Below, piece after piece: positions 62,906-64,000 of a DNA stretch of 64,000 nucleotides. A program made the position numbers and the translations under genes. The stretch lies in NCBI GenBank assembly GCA_024642215.1, contig JAHEBO010000009.1, forward strand, positions 1 to 64,000. The letters are read 5' to 3'. Under the pieces are notes generated by a model that had not been told where the DNA came from, searched no databases, and saw nothing but the letters and a program-made list of their open reading frames with translations. The DNA is from Limnohabitans sp. Lineage in GTDB: Bacteria; Pseudomonadota; Gammaproteobacteria; Burkholderiales; Burkholderiaceae_C. How positions within the stretch are numbered: position 1 is the first letter of the stretch; every line of letters starts with the position of its first letter.

Positions 62906-64000
62906 TTAAGAGGCGCTTTCCTGTTTTTGTTTCAGCGCCTGGGCGCAGGCAAAGGCACTTGCCCAGGCCCATTGGAAGTTGTAGCCCCCCAGCCAGCCCG
63001 TGACATCCACCACTTCCCCAATGAAATACAAGCCAGGCTGCTTGGATTCCATGGTTTGGGACGACAAGTCGCGGGTGTCGACACCGCCCAAGGTCACCTC
63101 GGCCTTTTTGTAGCCCTCGCTGCCATTGGGTGTGAGGGGCCAGTGGCTGAGTTTTTGGGCCAGTTGCGTCAAAGCTTTGTCGCTGGCCTCGGCCACGGGT
63201 CGCTGCCATTGAGCATCTTGTGCCACCCAAGCATCCGCCAGTCGGTGAGGCACCCAAGCGCCCAGTTCATTGGCAATGAGCTTTTTCGACCTGACCTTGG
63301 CTTGCATCAGCGATCCTTCGATGTCCTCTTGCGGCGCCAGGTTCAGATGGAGGGCTTGCCCCTCGCGCCAATAACTGGAAATTTGCAAAACAGCCGGACC
63401 CGACAAGCCACGGTGCGTGAACAGCAGGTCTTCGTCAAAGCTCATGCGCGTTTTTTTGACGCCAGTTTCGATGCTGACCGGCAATGACAAGCCGGCCAAG
63501 CCCGCATAGGGCGCCCATTCGGCACCGTCAAAAGTGAGGGGCACCAAGCCGGGCCTTCTTGCAATCAAACGCAAGCCAAATTGCTCGGCAATCCGATAGC
63601 CAAAGTCCGAAGCACCAATTTGTGGGATGGACAAACCACCTGTGGCGATGACCACTGCACCGGCCTGTACGTCACCTTGGTCTGTTTGCAGTTGATAGCC
63701 CTTGTCCGATTGGGAAATAGCTTTAACACCGCAACCCTGCCAACGCATCACACCGCCCTTGTCGCACTCTTTCAAAAGCATTTGAATCAGGTCGTCTGCC
63801 GACCTGTCACAAAACAATTGCCCTTTGTGTTTTTCATGAAAGGGAATGTCGTAAGACTGCATCAGTTCAATGAAGTCTTGCGCGGTATAGCGCGACAGGG
63901 CGCTTCGGCAAAAGTGGGGGTTCTCGCTTAAGAAGTGCTTATGGGGCGCGCTGGCATCGATGAGTCGGTTGGTGAAATTGCATCGGCCGCCGCCTGAAAT
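62906..64000 (-). CDS. HI0933/YhiN-family NAD(P)/FAD-dependent oxidoreductase (partial, start outside window)
   Basis: The frame is open to the window edge: SGGGRCNFTNRLIDASAPHKHF reads directly before a Met at 63862, so the true start lies beyond base 64000. At least 364 residues are visible. SGGGRCN is the FAD/substrate loop of the HI0933 flavoprotein family. GAVVIATGGLSIPQIGASDFGYRIAEQFGL, TFDGAEWAPYAGLAG and the C-terminal PGLYFIGEVVDVTGWLGGYNFQWAWASAFACAQAL follow. Substrate of this family is not settled (reported roles include RNA modification or reduction chemistry). Terminal part and stop codon complete. Confidence 0.9.
   Translation of the reverse strand: MSGGGRCNFTNRLIDASAPHKHFLSENPHFCRSALSRYTAQDFIELMQSYDIPFHEKHKGQLFCDRSADDLIQMLLKECDKGGVMRWQGCGVKAISQSDKGYQLQTDQGDVQAGAVVIATGGLSIPQIGASDFGYRIAEQFGLRLIARRPGLVPLTFDGAEWAPYAGLAGLSLPVSIETGVKKTRMSFDEDLLFTHRGLSGPAVLQISSYWREGQALHLNLAPQEDIEGSLMQAKVRSKKLIANELGAWVPHRLADAWVAQDAQWQRPVAEASDKALTQLAQKLSHWPLTPNGSEGYKKAEVTLGGVDTRDLSSQTMESKQPGLYFIGEVVDVTGWLGGYNFQWAWASAFACAQALKQKQESAS

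Noticed and set aside
1-64000. Prophage, integrative element, CRISPR array, tRNA or rRNA genes
   Set aside because: I looked for integrase, transposase, phage structural genes, regular repeats with spacers and tRNA-like cloverleaf sequences and saw none I could support.

Overview
The window looks like a chromosomal segment from a betaproteobacterium of the order Burkholderiales, most likely a freshwater Comamonadaceae member. This rests on protein character (recC-recB-recD order, suhB/trmJ/cysE block, glnA followed by glnL-glnG, Anbu-type peptidase, rpsU next to a YqeY-like gene), ATG/GTG/TTG starts with short AGGAG-type ribosome binding sites, and moderate GC. It is densely coded, with no gene-free gap above 300 bases. 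I see no rRNA, tRNA, prophage, insertion sequence or CRISPR array.

Layout. 1-4.7 kb: a small exported protein, a ZnuD-like TonB-dependent receptor, an AEC-family permease whose start codon lies inside a 37-nt palindrome, then pdxH and a ChaC-like cyclotransferase on the minus strand. 4.9-14.4 kb is a sugar-acid catabolic region. It holds edd-eda (Entner-Doudoroff) behind a HexR-like operator, and a minus-strand operon of IlvD/Edd-type sugar-acid dehydratase, DenD-like dehydrogenase, 2-keto-3-deoxygalactonate kinase and KDPGal aldolase. Divergent from that operon is a translationally coupled trio: 2-hydroxyacid dehydrogenase, FadR-type GntR regulator and cupin. Together they would turn aldonic acids into pyruvate and glyceraldehyde 3-phosphate.

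14.4-17.1 kb is a light-repair cluster: flavin reductase, an Fe-S (6-4)-type photolyase with all four cluster cysteines, a 58-residue DUF2256 zinc-ribbon-like protein, and a divergent DUF2805 protein. 17.2-22.8 kb: RhlE-type RNA helicase with a Gly/Arg tail and structured leader, then an orphan periplasmic binding protein next to a hybrid histidine kinase. 22.8-34.6 kb: the recCBD helicase-nuclease operon, a DnaQ-like exonuclease and the translation factor EttA. 34.6-40.8 kb: rsuA, hydrolase, a YncE-like propeller, a deacetylase with an altered first motif, a sterol-desaturase-like enzyme, an EI24 membrane protein and a CinA/MoaB-type protein.

40.8-45.7 kb is the nitrogen-control block: glnA behind a sigma-54 promoter with two NtrC-like enhancer sites, a small exported protein, glnL and glnG. 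45.8-51.1 kb: a repeat lipoprotein, an unusual exported fumarylacetoacetase-family protein, a MAPEG protein, glnS and uppP. 51.2-56.4 kb: minus-strand suhB-mutS-anbu-hydrolase. 56.5-64 kb: trmJ, cysE, mog, darP, pmbA, a DMT permease, a YqeY-like gene, rpsU and a truncated HI0933-family flavoprotein gene.

The most unexpected sequence-level observation is a 29-bp inverted repeat packed between two convergent stop codons (61850-61922). Its 21-nt core recurs exactly inside the recB reading frame (29336-29356), which suggests a dispersed REP/MITE-like element, one copy of which is now translated. No single operon here is clearly an undescribed system. The best candidates for new biology are that repeat, the palindrome over the AEC start, the photolyase-flavin reductase-DUF2256-DUF2805 cluster and the orphan binding protein/hybrid kinase pair.
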